Assembly: GCA_051016155.1 (NCBI GenBank)
Contig: CP136537.1
Coordinates: 248,001-312,000 of the forward strand
DNA: 64,000 bases
Source: RCC90-49c sp051016155
GTDB lineage: Bacteria > Bacteroidota > Bacteroidia > Cytophagales > Amoebophilaceae
Direction: 5' to 3'
Each line of letters starts with the position of its first letter. Within the stretch, counting starts at the first letter, position 1. The notes under the pieces were generated by a model, which was not told where the DNA came from, did no database searches, and saw only the letters and a program-made list of their open reading frames with translations. The position numbers and the translations under genes were made by a program. Of this stretch, positions 17,443 through 26,467 are shown in pieces.

Positions 17443-18259
17443 TTCATGAATTCATTTACATAGATTTGCTGACAAACATATGAATAGTAATATGGCTTAT
17501 GCAAGCGATCTAAATGATCATCAGTGGGAGGCCATAAAAGATCATTTTCAATGTGGCAACTATGGTAACAGAAGTCGGTATAATAAGAGAGCTTTAGTCA
17601 ATGCTGTACTTTATCTTATTAAGACTGGATGTCAATGGAGAATGCTCCCCAAAGACTTACCCCCATATTCCACTGTCAGTTCGTTTTATCACAGAGCAAA
17701 GAAAAGAGGGATATGGGAAAAGATAATGGATGCTTTAGTGCAGAAGAGCCGAGTAAAGTCTCAGAAAGCATCTAATCCCAGTTATGCGATCATCGACTCA
17801 CAGAGTGTAAAAACGGCAGGAGCTGCGCAAGAGCGAGGTATTGATGGGGGAAAAAAATTAAAGGCCGTAAACGTCACATTGTAGTTGATACGCAGGGCCA
17901 TTTATTACATGTACGAGTACATAGGGCCAATATACACGACACAGTGATTGGAGGTCTTATTTTTGCTGAGGCGGTATCTAAATACCCCTCTTTACAAGGC
18001 TTGAGTGCGGATGCGGGGTATCGAAAAAGTACGGAGTATTACGTGCGTGAGGTTATGAAAAAGCGGATAGAGATTAGCCAACGAGTATCCACATGTTGGA
18101 GTATACTGCCCCAGAGGTGGGTAGTTGAAAGAACATTCGGATGGTTGAATTCTTACCGAAGGTTATCTAAAGATTACGAGAGAAGCATTGAATCTGCAAG
18201 GAATACAATTATGATTGCACACACTATGCTACTTCTTAAGAGACTTTATAACCCATGAA
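17443..18259 (+). mobile_element. IS5-family element, copy A (817 bp)
   Basis: Ends TTCATG (left) and CATGAA (right), each flanked by TA, with TA as the likely target duplication. The inner part encodes one frameshifted transposase. It is inserted in the integrase at GTGTA^TACAC, with the partner copy B in opposite orientation 164 bp away. Confidence 0.85.
17480..18258 (+). CDS. IS5-family transposase, copy A, -1 frameshift product
   Basis: The first frame (17480-17884) encodes YASDLNDHQWEAIKDHF, the WRMLPKDLPPYSTV box and the first catalytic Asp in YAIIDSQSVKTAG. After GGGGG-AAAAAAA (17836-17847) a -1 slip gives GKKIKGRKRHIVVDTQGHLL and leads into the second frame (to 18258), with LSADAGYRKS (second Asp) and VVERTFGWLNSYRRL (Glu). 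Both halves are undamaged, so the poly-A slip is a programmed frameshift rather than a mutation. About 260 residues in total. Confidence 0.87.
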
Positions 18260-18423
18260 TACATGCTCTTACTGATCGGCTATAAATAAGCCCCACAATG
18301 AGGTTAAGGAGTAGAAAAGCGAAGAAGATACCTAGGTCAAGGTACTGTATCAGGTAGTCTATTATCATCAGTCTAGGGGAGTTGCTTTGAGAGGTAATAA
18401 TAAGAAAAGTCTAAGAGCATGTA
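18260..18423. other. 164-bp spacer between the inverted IS copies
   Basis: No gene is visible. It is bounded by a 12-bp inverted repeat (TACATGCTCTTA at 18260-18271 and its complement at 18412-18423). It may be a fragment carried between the two IS copies, or the relic of a small non-autonomous element. Confidence 0.5.
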
Positions 18424-19240
18424 TTCATGGGTTATAAAGTCTCTTAAGAAGTAGCATAGTGTGTGCAATCATAATTGTATTCCTTGCAGATTCAATGCTT
18501 CTCTCGTAATCTTTAGATAACCTTCGGTAAGAATTCAACCATCCGAATGTTCTTTCAACTACCCACCTCTGGGGCAGTATACTCCAACATGTGGATACTC
18601 GTTGGCTAATCTCTATCCGCTTTTTCATAACCTCACGCACGTAATACTCCGTACTTTTTCGATACCCCGCATCCGCACTCAAGCCTTGTAAAGAGGGGTA
18701 TTTAGATACCGCCTCAGCAAAAATAAGACCTCCAATCACTGTGTCGTGTATATTGGCCCTATGTACTCGTACATGTAATAAATGGCCCTGCGTATCAACT
18801 ACAATGTGACGTTTACGGCCTTTAATTTTTTTCCCCCATCAATACCTCGCTCTTGCGCAGCTCCTGCCGTTTTTACACTCTGTGAGTCGATGATCGCATA
18901 ACTGGGATTAGATGCTTTCTGAGACTTTACTCGGCTCTTCTGCACTAAAGCATCCATTATCTTTTCCCATATCCCTCTTTTCTTTGCTCTGTGATAAAAC
19001 GAACTGACAGTGGAATATGGGGGTAAGTCTTTGGGGAGCATTCTCCATTGACATCCAGTCTTAATAAGATAAAGTACAGCATTGACTAAAGCTCTCTTAT
19101 TATACCGACTTCTGTTACCATAGTTGCCACATTGAAAATGATCTTTTATGGCCTCCCACTGATGATCATTTAGATCGCTTGCATAAGCCATATTACTATT
19201 CATATGTTTGTCAGCAAATCTATGTAAATGAATTCATGAA
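18424..19240 (-). mobile_element. IS5-family element, copy B (817 bp, inverted)
   Basis: Same length and ends as copy A but in reverse orientation, again flanked by TA on both sides. Its right end rejoins the integrase reading frame at TACACCTTCT. Confidence 0.85.
18425..19203 (-). CDS. IS5-family transposase, copy B, -1 frameshift product
   Basis: Both frames (19203-18799 and 18739-18425) give proteins identical to copy A, with the same G5-A7 slippery run. The catalytic Asp, Asp and Glu are all present. Identity of the two copies points to recent duplication or ongoing gene conversion. The transposase start (minus strand, 19203) lies only 38 bp inside the integrase junction. Confidence 0.87.
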
Positions 19241-19813
19241 TACACCTTCTAAAGAGGACATCAGGCAGATCGCAAGCCTGCCCCTCGATCCTACAGGAGT
19301 GCTCTATGAAGCGCGCCAGTACTTTCTTTTCAGCTACTACGGACAGGGCATCAACTTCAGAGATATGGCTTTTCTTTGCTGGAAGGACATCGTTGATGGG
19401 CGGGTGTTTTACCGCAGAGCCAAAACGAAGAAGCAGCTCCAGTTCAAGCTCCTCTCTCCTGCTGAGGCCATTATTGAGGCGTATCGTCCCCTGACAGGAA
19501 GTCACGTTGATAATTATGTCTTTCCTATTCTAGATCAAGGGCTCCACATTACGCCCAAGCAGCTGGACTACCGTCTTGACAAGGTGCTCAAAAGGACTAA
19601 CAAAGGCCTTAAAGAGATCGCTCAGCTGGCAGGCATCTCTACTCACTTAACGATGTACGTAGCGAGGCATACCTATGCAACGGTTTTGAAAAGAAGTGGC
19701 GTGGCTATTCCTGTGATCAGCGAGGCGATGGGCCATGCTACGCCTGTCATTACGCAGACTTATCTCAAGAGCTTTGAAGACGAGGTGATTGACGAGGCCA
19801 ACACGTTTTTGCT

Positions 19814-20518
19814 TTAGTGACTACTGCTCACTAGCACATCGGCTAGGTCCAGCCCCTCTTGCTTGGCTAGTGTTGGCACCAGCTGCTCGAGCCAGTCTGA
19901 GACCTGCACTGGGCTGCCTAACTCTTGCTGCAGCTTCTTCCCTTTTGCATGCCACAAGGCCCAACCTCCTGTATCGGGAAATAGTACTACTCTCCTGCCT
20001 CGCAGGGGCTTACAGCGCTCGGCACTAAGCTGATGCAAGCTTCCTACAGAGAGCCAGATCAGCTCAGGGCAGTAGCCACTGGCAATGAGGGCCGTCTTCT
20101 CACTTTCTACCACCCCGATCAGCTTTTCCTTCGACCCATCACGGAGCTGATGCAAGCCAAAAAGGCACTGCGAGAGCTGAAAATGCGGCCCTTGGAGCTG
20201 CTTATGCACCCAGTCTATGTGATTATAGGGCTGCTTGACTCTGTGCCCACTGCGGGGGTCATAGCGCATGATCTTGCCGGTGCGCACGCGGCCCTCCAGG
20301 TCCACTTGCCAGAAGATAGTCGCCCCTGGCCAGCGCTTCGAAGTGCCTACATAGAACTGACTGAGAAGGGCCTTCACTTGCTCAGGGCCGAAAAGCTTTG
20401 AAAGATACGTGACCAGGTGGTTCTTCTCGTAGCTCCTGAGGCTCTGCTGAAGAAGTTGGAAGTCAATGTAATGAGGCGCTGCGGGAGCTGGCGGCGATGG
20501 TAGGGCTAGAGGCAGAAA
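19814..20518 (-). pseudogene. DUF6371-type (primase/TOPRIM-like) protein, 5' end removed by IS3
   Basis: The minus frame is open from the IS3 border at 20518 (APHYIDFQLLQQSLRSYEKN) through FYVGTSKRWPGATIFWQVD, GRVRTGKIMRYDPRSGHRVK, PYNHIDWVHKQL, the acidic VVESEKTALIASGY and GRRVVLFPDTGGWALW to the stop at 19814. The ESEKTAL and LFPD pair resembles the TOPRIM Glu and Asp motifs. Such proteins are common cargo of Bacteroidota mobile elements. The N-terminus, normally with a zinc-binding part, is lost at the IS3 junction. An internal GTG at 20377 could start a 187-residue remnant. It converges with the integrase and its 3' end overlaps the integrase stop by 4 bp. Confidence 0.78.
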
Positions 20519-20583
20519 TGGACCCCAAATTTAGGACAAGAAGCTAAAGGCGCGTTACTTCAGAAAAACTAGAGGTAACCCCT

Positions 20584-23214
20584 ATGAAACAGAGAAGAAA
20601 TTACACCGCTTCTTTCAAGAGCGTGCGACACGAAGTGTCACGATAGAAGCGCTCACACAAGTGAGATAGGGTCGCGTTTATACCCTATTGCCAATCGGGC
20701 GGTGCGACACTGGTAACGGGGTCGTGCTAAGCGCCTGATAAAGCCTAACCAAAGTAGTGAGGTGACACCAAATGGAGGCAAGGCAAAACTGAACTAGGTG
20801 GAACAACTGTGAATACTCAATGTAAAGTATCGTCAAGAAGCCAATGCGAAACCACCTGATACGCATCAGAAGCCAGGGTTCAATCCCAACTGCCAGCAGA
20901 GAGTCTTGGTCTGCTGGGAAAAACGCCAGTGCTTCGGTACATAGAGGGCCACCTACTCAGTACATCTTTTACGTGATGAACGTGGTAAGCCCGATATATC
21001 GACGATATAGCGGGTAGAGGAGGGTTCAAAAAGCGAAAGCTACCCACCCGAAAGGGCACCCGAAATCACAAGGGGGTAGATAGCGGTTCTAAATTTGCCG
21101 CACTGCGAAAGCAGGCAGACTTGAACCTGGTGGCCGTACGGAGAAACGTTGTTAACGGCAATGAATAATGACAGAAAAGTTAGCGCCCAACATGGGTAAC
21201 GTAATGCCATTAGACCCAAAGCCCCTGGAGTGGTCAACTATTAACTGGCCTCAAATCCATCGGCAGGTTAATCGACTGCGCCAACGCATCTACCGTGCTT
21301 CAGCGGCTGGAGACCTGAAGAAAGTGAGGGGCTTACAGTGCCTCATGCTCCGCTCAAAAGCCAACAGGCTGCTGGCGATTCGACAGGTCACCCAGTGTAA
21401 CAAAGGAAAGCGTACAGCGGGGGTAGACGGCAAGCTAGCGCTGGACAATAAAGCGCGTGTCGAGCTCTACAAAGCCTTACAGTCTTACCATCCGCAACAG
21501 GTACGCCCCGTCAAACGGGTATACATCCCCAAGGTAAACGGGAAACGAAGACCGTTAGGGATACCACCAATAATAGCAAGATGCCAACAAAGCATAGTCA
21601 AGACAGCGCTAGAGCCTCACTGGGAAGCTCAATTTGAGACCACCAGCTATGGCTTTAGACCAGGGAGGAGCACCCATGACGCGATAAAACGTGTACACCA
21701 GGTAGTAGGAGCAAGAAAATCGCGCAACTGGATACTCGATGCCGATATAAAAGGCGCCTTTGACAACATCAGTCACGAGCACCTACTGAAAGCTATCGGC
21801 AACTTTCCAGGCAGGGTATGGATAGCAAGTTGGCTGAAAGCAGGGATCATGGAGCAGGGAAAATGGAGCGCCACCGAAACGGGGACGCCACAAGGAGGAG
21901 TGATCTCCCCATTATTGATGAACGTGGCCTTACATGGGTTGGAGGCACACCTAGGAGTCGAGTACGTGAAAAATCAAGGCGTGAAGATGAACAGTCCATA
22001 TGTGGTAGTAAGATATGCTGATGACATAATGGTGATGGGAAAAAGTAAAGCCAGCTGCCAAGAAGCAGCGCTTAAGCTAAATCAATGGCTATCGGAACGA
22101 GGACTGGAACTATCAGAAGAGAAGACGCGTATTAGACACATAAAAGAAGGGATAGACTTTCTGGGCGTCACGATCAAGATGCACAAAAGTCGCAGACACC
22201 GAAGCGGATGGGTAGTGCACACCCAACCGAGCAAAGCAGCCAAAAAAGCGTTTCGCATCAAGCTGCGTGCCACGTGGAAGCAGGTACTCAACAAACCACT
22301 AGCAGTGGCCATCACGGAGTTGAATACGAAGGTACTAGGATGGGGGAATTACCATCGTCACTATACATCGAGCAAGACATTCAACAGACTAGACCATTGG
22401 ATGTGGAAGCGACAAGAACGTTATGTATACAGACGACATCCCCACAAACCCTGGTCCTGGCGCAAACCACGCTATTGGGGAACAATACCATCGAGAAAGG
22501 ACAAATGGGTGTTTATGGACCCCCAGACAGGTAAATATCTCTTTAAGCTCCAATGGATACCGACTTGCCACCACAAGCTGGTCAAAGGAAGGTATTCCCC
22601 AGATGACCCAAAAACAAGGGGTTACTGGCGCAAACGAGAGCAAGAGAAGATACCGTATGGGACAAAAGTGCGATCGAAGCTATGGCAGCGGCAAAAAGGG
22701 AAATGTCCTAATTGCAACAGCGGCCTAGACAACGGAGAAGCCCTCCATATACACCATATCAAGACAAGAAAAGACGGGGGAGACAATAAACTATCGAATC
22801 TAAATATATTGCACGAGATGTGTCATAAACAGATTCATAGCACACAAGGCAACCAGCTGAAGCCACTGACGGCTGCTTGAGCCGTATGCTGAGTAACCAG
22901 CACGTACGGTTCTTAGAGAGGAAAGAGCCTCAGGAAAACTCCTGCGGGAAATATCCGTCAGCCCTGACCTACTCGACAAAGTAGCCTTTGAAGCCCTCAA
23001 AGGAGAACTCACCTTACCACAGATTGCTGATAAACATGGCATTGATCGCAGACTGGTCGGTAAGTGGAAGAAAGAAGCCACCTCAGGGCTGACTCAACTC
23101 TTTGCTGGTAACGATAAGGTGACAGCCAACCAACAAGAGATCAAGCAGCTCCATGCTAAAATCGGGCAGCTCGTTATTGAGAAGGATTTTTTAGCCAGCG
23201 TCTTGGAGAGATAG
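20584..23214 (+). CDS. IS3-family OrfA interrupted by a group II intron
   Basis: Exon 1 (20584-20622) encodes MKQRRNYTASFKS. Exon 2 (22978-23214) encodes KVAFEALKGELTLPQIADKH, then GIDRRLVGKWKKE and ends FLASVLER. Removing 20623-22977 joins them exactly in frame to a standard IS3 OrfA (FKSKVAFEALKGELT), a helix-turn-helix DNA-binding protein of 91 residues. The gene can be expressed only if the intron splices. OrfB follows in an overlapping frame. Confidence 0.88.
20623..22977 (+). ncRNA. Group II intron (self-splicing, mobile)
   Basis: Begins GTGCGACACG (the GUGYG 5' consensus) and ends CCTGACCTACTCGAC. Domain V is recognisable at about 22880-22916 as GAGCCGTATGC, an internal part, and GCACGTACGGTTC, with domain VI behind it holding the branch-site helix. 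A long 5' structured part (20623-21167) corresponds to domains I-III. The intron ORF sits in domain IV. The exons rejoin in frame, which fixes both splice sites. The bacterial subclass was not determined. Confidence 0.9.
21168..22880 (+). CDS. ltrA: Group II intron reverse transcriptase/maturase (LtrA type)
   Basis: 570 residues. The RT domain shows GVDGKLALDN, RPLGIPPIIARCQQ, YGFRPGRSTHDAI, DADIKGAFDNISH, GTPQGGVISPLLMN and the catalytic VVRYADDIMVMG (about 279-290). A group II maturase (domain X) region follows, with VLGWGNYHRHYTSSKTF. The C-terminal HNH endonuclease carries CPNCNSG, LHIHHIKTRKDGG, NLNILHEMCHKQIH (about 505-560). All catalytic residues are present, so it should support splicing and retrohoming. 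The upstream start is not preceded by a strong ribosome site. Confidence 0.95.
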   Translation: MTEKLAPNMGNVMPLDPKPLEWSTINWPQIHRQVNRLRQRIYRASAAGDLKKVRGLQCLMLRSKANRLLAIRQVTQCNKGKRTAGVDGKLALDNKARVELYKALQSYHPQQVRPVKRVYIPKVNGKRRPLGIPPIIARCQQSIVKTALEPHWEAQFETTSYGFRPGRSTHDAIKRVHQVVGARKSRNWILDADIKGAFDNISHEHLLKAIGNFPGRVWIASWLKAGIMEQGKWSATETGTPQGGVISPLLMNVALHGLEAHLGVEYVKNQGVKMNSPYVVVRYADDIMVMGKSKASCQEAALKLNQWLSERGLELSEEKTRIRHIKEGIDFLGVTIKMHKSRRHRSGWVVHTQPSKAAKKAFRIKLRATWKQVLNKPLAVAITELNTKVLGWGNYHRHYTSSKTFNRLDHWMWKRQERYVYRRHPHKPWSWRKPRYWGTIPSRKDKWVFMDPQTGKYLFKLQWIPTCHHKLVKGRYSPDDPKTRGYWRKREQEKIPYGTKVRSKLWQRQKGKCPNCNSGLDNGEALHIHHIKTRKDGGDNKLSNLNILHEMCHKQIHSTQGNQLKPLTAA

Positions 23215-24146
23215 ACCAAGCTCGAAGACGAAACTGGATTCAAAAGGATCATGGTCAGCTCGCTCTAAGTCATCAATTATCCCTTCTAGGGCTGAGCAAG
23301 AGCAGTTATTACTATCAAAAACAAGATGAAAAGGAAGACAATCAAAAACTGATGCAGCGAATAGATCAAATCCACGCCTCATATCCGTGCTATGGTTCAC
23401 GGCGGTTGGTATATGAGCTAATTAGAGCAGGCTACCAAGTAGGTCGCAAACGCGTGCAACGGCTATTGCGTATAATGAGGATAAGAGCGGTCTACCCCAA
23501 GCCTGGGACGAGTCAAGGGGCTCGAGAAGCAGCGCGTTATCCGTACTTGTTAAGGAATCTATCAATCACAAAAGCGAACCAAGTGTGGGCCTCAGACATC
23601 ACGTATATCCCAATGCAGAAGGGCTATCTCTACTTAGTAGCGATAATGGATTGGTACAGCCGCAAAGTACTGAGTTGGCGTCTTTCCAACACGTTAGCCC
23701 ACGATTTTTGTCAGGAGGCCTTGGAAGAGGCATTGCGTATTTACGGATCGCCGTCGATATTTAACAGCGACCAAGGGAAGCAGTATACGTGCCAAGAGTT
23801 TAGAGAAGTGTTAAAGGAAAATGGAATATTGATCTGAGTGGATGGCAAAGGCAGATGGTTAGATAATGTGCTGATAGAACGCTTATGGCGCTCATTGAAG
23901 TATGAATGTGTGTACATGTGGAGTTTTGCAGGAGGAAAAGAGGCGCGTCAAGCGATAGGGAGTTGGCTGTGGTACTACAATGAAAGTCGTCCCCAGATGT
24001 CCTTAGGAGGAAGAACTCCCTGGTCGGTGTACAAAGAGTGCGGAGGCGCTGGGGCTTCTCAAGCTGTGGAAAAGTCCCAAGGGACTTTCCCACAGCTCAA
24101 CAACAAAAGCAATAGAGAATCAAGAATCCCAAGAGCGAAGAATTAG
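23202..24146 (+). pseudogene. IS3-family OrfB with an in-frame stop
   Basis: The open frame overlaps the end of OrfA and reads RRRNWIQKDHGQLALSHQLS, HASYPCYGSRRLVYELIRAG, and the DDE core with VWASDITYIPMQKGYLYLV (first Asp), IFNSDQGKQYT (second Asp) and WLDNVLIERLWRSLKYE (Glu). A TGA at 23835-23837 replaces an expected serine-like codon just after ENGILI, splitting the catalytic core between the second Asp and the Glu. Without suppression the element cannot move itself. The tail after about codon 290 (GTFPQLNNKSNRE) is normal linker-like sequence. Confidence 0.85.
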
Positions 24147-24216
24147 TAGCCAGTAAGAAATGTTAAATGTAACGCGCCTTAAGCGCGGCTGCTATCTTGT
24201 CCAAACAATGGGGTCC

Positions 24217-24527
24217 ACCTCAATATTTTATAATCGCCCTTTAAGCGCTGTATCAATCGCTTTAGGGGCTCAATAGGGCTGTAACGGTGGGACCAGTTGG
24301 GATGAAAGGAGCAAAGGGCTGCTGCTGCAGTTTGACAAAGGGCGTTTGGGCGCTTTTTAGGCCCTTGTCCAGGCCTTCTTATTGGAGATATTTTGGACTG
24401 GGTCCATACTTGCAATCGGCTTTTAAGCGCTGTATGGCGCGCTTTAGGGGCTCAATAGGGCCTCAACGGTGGGACCAGTTGGGATTGGGGGGCAAATGGT
24501 CCCATCCCATTGCTTCCCTTGGGGGTA
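24217..24527. repeat. Two diverged ~65-bp direct repeats in a non-coding stretch
   Basis: Copies at about 24237-24302 and 24417-24484 share CTTTAAGCGCTGTAT, CGCTTTAGGGGCTCAATAGG and AACGGTGGGACCAGTTGGGA. The 115 bp between them are unique. Reading frames cross the region but differ between copies, so protein coding is doubtful. It starts right at the IS3 border. Confidence 0.6.
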
Positions 24528-24913
24528 TTAGAAGCGCTGAAGTCTTTCCAAATCTCGATCAATGGCCAGGAGTCCTTTCTTAAAGTTTACCTTTTCAAAA
24601 GCAGGGCGGATGGTTTGTAGATCACCCTTAAGGACTTGTGGGCGGGTAGTATCAGGGGTGTTGCGCAGTTGCTTGTAAAGAGTAGAGCGATCGATTCTCT
24701 GGAGGGGAATGCCCAAGGCAAGGTGGAGTAGGCGCGCTACTGTAGCCATATCGACCGTATGTCTAGGCTTGGCGTTGAGAGCAATCATACAGTAATAGGC
24801 CAGTAGAGCAAGTTGTCGGTTATTGAACTGCTGATGGGGTGAAGGTGGAGGAGCGCTTTTGGATTCTCTAGCAAGAACAATGTTGACCTTAAGGTGGAGG
24901 TTAATGGCTATGG
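24528..24913 (-). pseudogene. Fragment of unknown regulatory or replication gene cut by IS481 copy 1
   Basis: The frame is open from the IS border to a stop at 24528. It encodes HLKVNIVLARESKSAPPPSP, FNNRQLALLAYYCMIALNAK, LGIPLQRIDRSTLYKQL and ERLQRF. The middle looks like the C-terminal part of an RteC-like regulator of Bacteroidota conjugative elements, but that is only a visual impression. On the far side of the IS (after the GCTATGG duplication at 26103) the same frame hits a stop within a few codons, so the true start may lie within the fragment or be lost. Confidence 0.45.
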
Positions 24914-26102
24914 TGTAATAGTCAGTATTTAATCTGACAATTAGATAATTTTAGTTAGCTCTCCTGTCTGCTAACTCATAACTGTCTGAGCTGCCCTTCA
25001 GGTGCATCAACTCATTATGCTTCTCCACACTCAGGTGCTTACTTGAGAGCAACGTAGCCAACGGCGTCTTCCCATAACAATAACGTCCACTATGCACACG
25101 CTCCCCGTTGTAATAAGCTAACCATACATCCAAGTCCGTCTGTAACTCCTCTACACTCCTATATATCTTCTTGCGCATAGCACAATCAAAGAACTCCTGC
25201 TTCATCGTCCTGTTGAATCGCTCGCATATTCCGTTGCTCTGCGGGGAGTAAGCCCGCGTCATGCTATGACTTATCCCCTCGACCGATAAAAACAACTCAT
25301 AGGCATGGTTCTCCAGTTTGCCTTTGTACTCTGTTCCTCGATCTGTTAGGATGCGTAAGATAGGTACCCCTTGCTGCTCATACCAAGGGAGCACGCGGTC
25401 ATTGAGCATATCAGCGCTCGTTATCGCTGTCTTTTCATTGTAGAGCTTGCAATCTGCTACACGCGTGTAGGAGTCAATGTAGACTTGACCATAGACCTTG
25501 CCAATGCCCTTGAAGTGTCCTACATAGTAGGTATCCTGACAGCCTAGATAGCCTGGATGCTCCGTATCGATCTCTCCATGGGCTTCCTTATCACGCTGAT
25601 GCTTCTCCATGGCCTGGAGCTGGGTCTCAGTGAGCACAAGGCCTTCTTGTGCCATCTTAGCTTCTAAGGCCTGAAGTCTCTTCTTGATATTATTCAAGTC
25701 ATTTCGGAGCCAAATAGAGCGAACGCCTCCAGGGGAAACGATAATACCTTGCTTTTTGAGCTCATTAGCGACTCTAAGTTGCCCATAAGCAGGAAAGTCA
25801 GTGGCCATCTGAACGACCGCCTTTTCAACAGGGGGCTCTACTCTATTAGCCAGGATAGGCTTTTTGCGACTGATCTCTAGCAATGCTTCTTGCCCTCCTG
25901 TCTCAAAGAGCTCTTTAAAGCGATAGTAGCTGTCTCGACTGTATCCCATGGTTTTGCAAGCGGCCGAGATGTTGCCCAGACTCTTAGCGAGTTCAAGCAG
26001 TCCAATTTTGGGTTTGATAATCTTCTGGTTTAAGTTCATGATGGTAGTAGTTTAAGTTGTTGTACAATTTAACCAATGTCAGATTAAATTTCAACTACTA
26101 CA
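24914..26102 (-). mobile_element. IS481-type element, copy 1 (1189 bp)
   Basis: Ends TGTAATAG at 24914 and CTACTACA at 26102, with inner inverted-repeat part ATTTAATCTGACA. It is flanked by a perfect 7-bp target duplication GCTATGG (24907-24913 and 26103-26109), showing simple transposition into this site. Its transposase is identical to copies 2 and 3. Confidence 0.92.
24951..26039 (-). CDS. IS481-like transposase, copy 1
   Basis: 362 residues: an N-terminal HTH (LELAKSLGNISAACKTMGYS), a second HTH/linker (VRSIWLRNDLNN), and an rve-type DDE integrase core with CQDTYYVGHFKGIG (first Asp), ILTDRGTEYKGKLENH (second Asp) and SPQSNGICERFNRTMKQEF (Glu). Uninterrupted, so probably active. The same protein is encoded at 28317-29405 and 31339-32427. 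Confidence 0.92.
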   Translation of the reverse strand: MNLNQKIIKPKIGLLELAKSLGNISAACKTMGYSRDSYYRFKELFETGGQEALLEISRKKPILANRVEPPVEKAVVQMATDFPAYGQLRVANELKKQGIIVSPGGVRSIWLRNDLNNIKKRLQALEAKMAQEGLVLTETQLQAMEKHQRDKEAHGEIDTEHPGYLGCQDTYYVGHFKGIGKVYGQVYIDSYTRVADCKLYNEKTAITSADMLNDRVLPWYEQQGVPILRILTDRGTEYKGKLENHAYELFLSVEGISHSMTRAYSPQSNGICERFNRTMKQEFFDCAMRKKIYRSVEELQTDLDVWLAYYNGERVHSGRYCYGKTPLATLLSSKHLSVEKHNELMHLKGSSDSYELADRRAN

Positions 26103-26467
26103 GCTATGGCTTGTTTTTTTCATGATAGGGAGTGTGTTTTAGTTGGATAAAAAGCCTATCTAAAGGTAGCCCCAAAACCTAAGGTAACTAGCACCATTCG
26201 ACTACTATCAGGGGCTCCAGAGGCTCCTTAAAGGCACTACTATAAGTATAGAAAGCTCACTTGCACTTTGTAGGACTCAAAAAGGCCAACGAGAGGCGCT
26301 CTCGCTGAGATAGAGTCTATTGCAGCGGAGCAAAGTGCCCGTGGGCCGAAGGTCACATTTTGCCACCGCACCATCGCAAGGAAGGCCTTGCTAGAGGGTG
26401 TATTGGAGATAGAAGTGTAGAGCTATTATACTTTGGCGCGCGCACATTAGATTTGCTTTCAAAGGTC
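26103..26467. other. Intergenic, no gene seen
   Basis: 365 bp without a convincing frame. It holds the 7-bp IS duplication at its left end. A short peptide MKKTSHSH on the minus strand at about 26095-26125 ends at a stop. The frame that enters the downstream AAA gene from 26360 (TTG) has no family counterpart before the ATG at 26468. Confidence 0.4.

Larger units (their letters stand above)
17433..19250. repeat. Large inverted repeat: two 839-bp arms around a 140-bp loop
   Basis: Arm 17433-18271 is mirrored by 18412-19250. Each arm holds 10 bp of integrase (AGAAGGTGTA and its complement), one 817-bp IS and 12 bp of spacer (TACATGCTCTTA and its complement). Both arms appear identical wherever I compared them, and the two copies encode identical proteins. 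The outer 10 bp belong to a natural 20-bp palindrome of the integrase gene. Confidence 0.85.
16787..19817 (+). pseudogene. int: Tyrosine integrase of the conjugative element, split by two IS5-type elements
   Basis: The N-part (16787 to 17442) carries the arm-binding and SAM-like core-binding domains (MKPKLAVILYKSKTLSNGEH and DKRALRHFIG-type core). The C-part (19241-19817) has the catalytic domain: Arg in NFRDMAFLCWKDI, the HLTMYVARHTYAT box, MGHATPVITQTYL with the nucleophile Tyr. Removing 17443-19242, which leaves one TA, joins the halves in frame as KKVYTPSKEDIRQI, a normal-looking Bacteroidota integrase of about 410 residues. It lies next to the tRNA-Val half-site and would have driven integration there. 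As it stands each half has its own stop or start, so recombinase activity is unlikely. Confidence 0.88.
20519..24216 (+). mobile_element. IS3-family element carrying a group II intron
   Basis: Imperfect inverted repeats start TGGACCCCAAATTTAGGAC at 20519 and, read inward from 24216, TGGACCCCATTGTTTGGAC. OrfA and OrfB fill the element, and a 2355-bp group II intron sits in OrfA. No 3-4 bp target duplication is seen (AAA left, CCT right), so one border may have been rearranged. The left border interrupts the DUF6371 gene. Confidence 0.85.
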
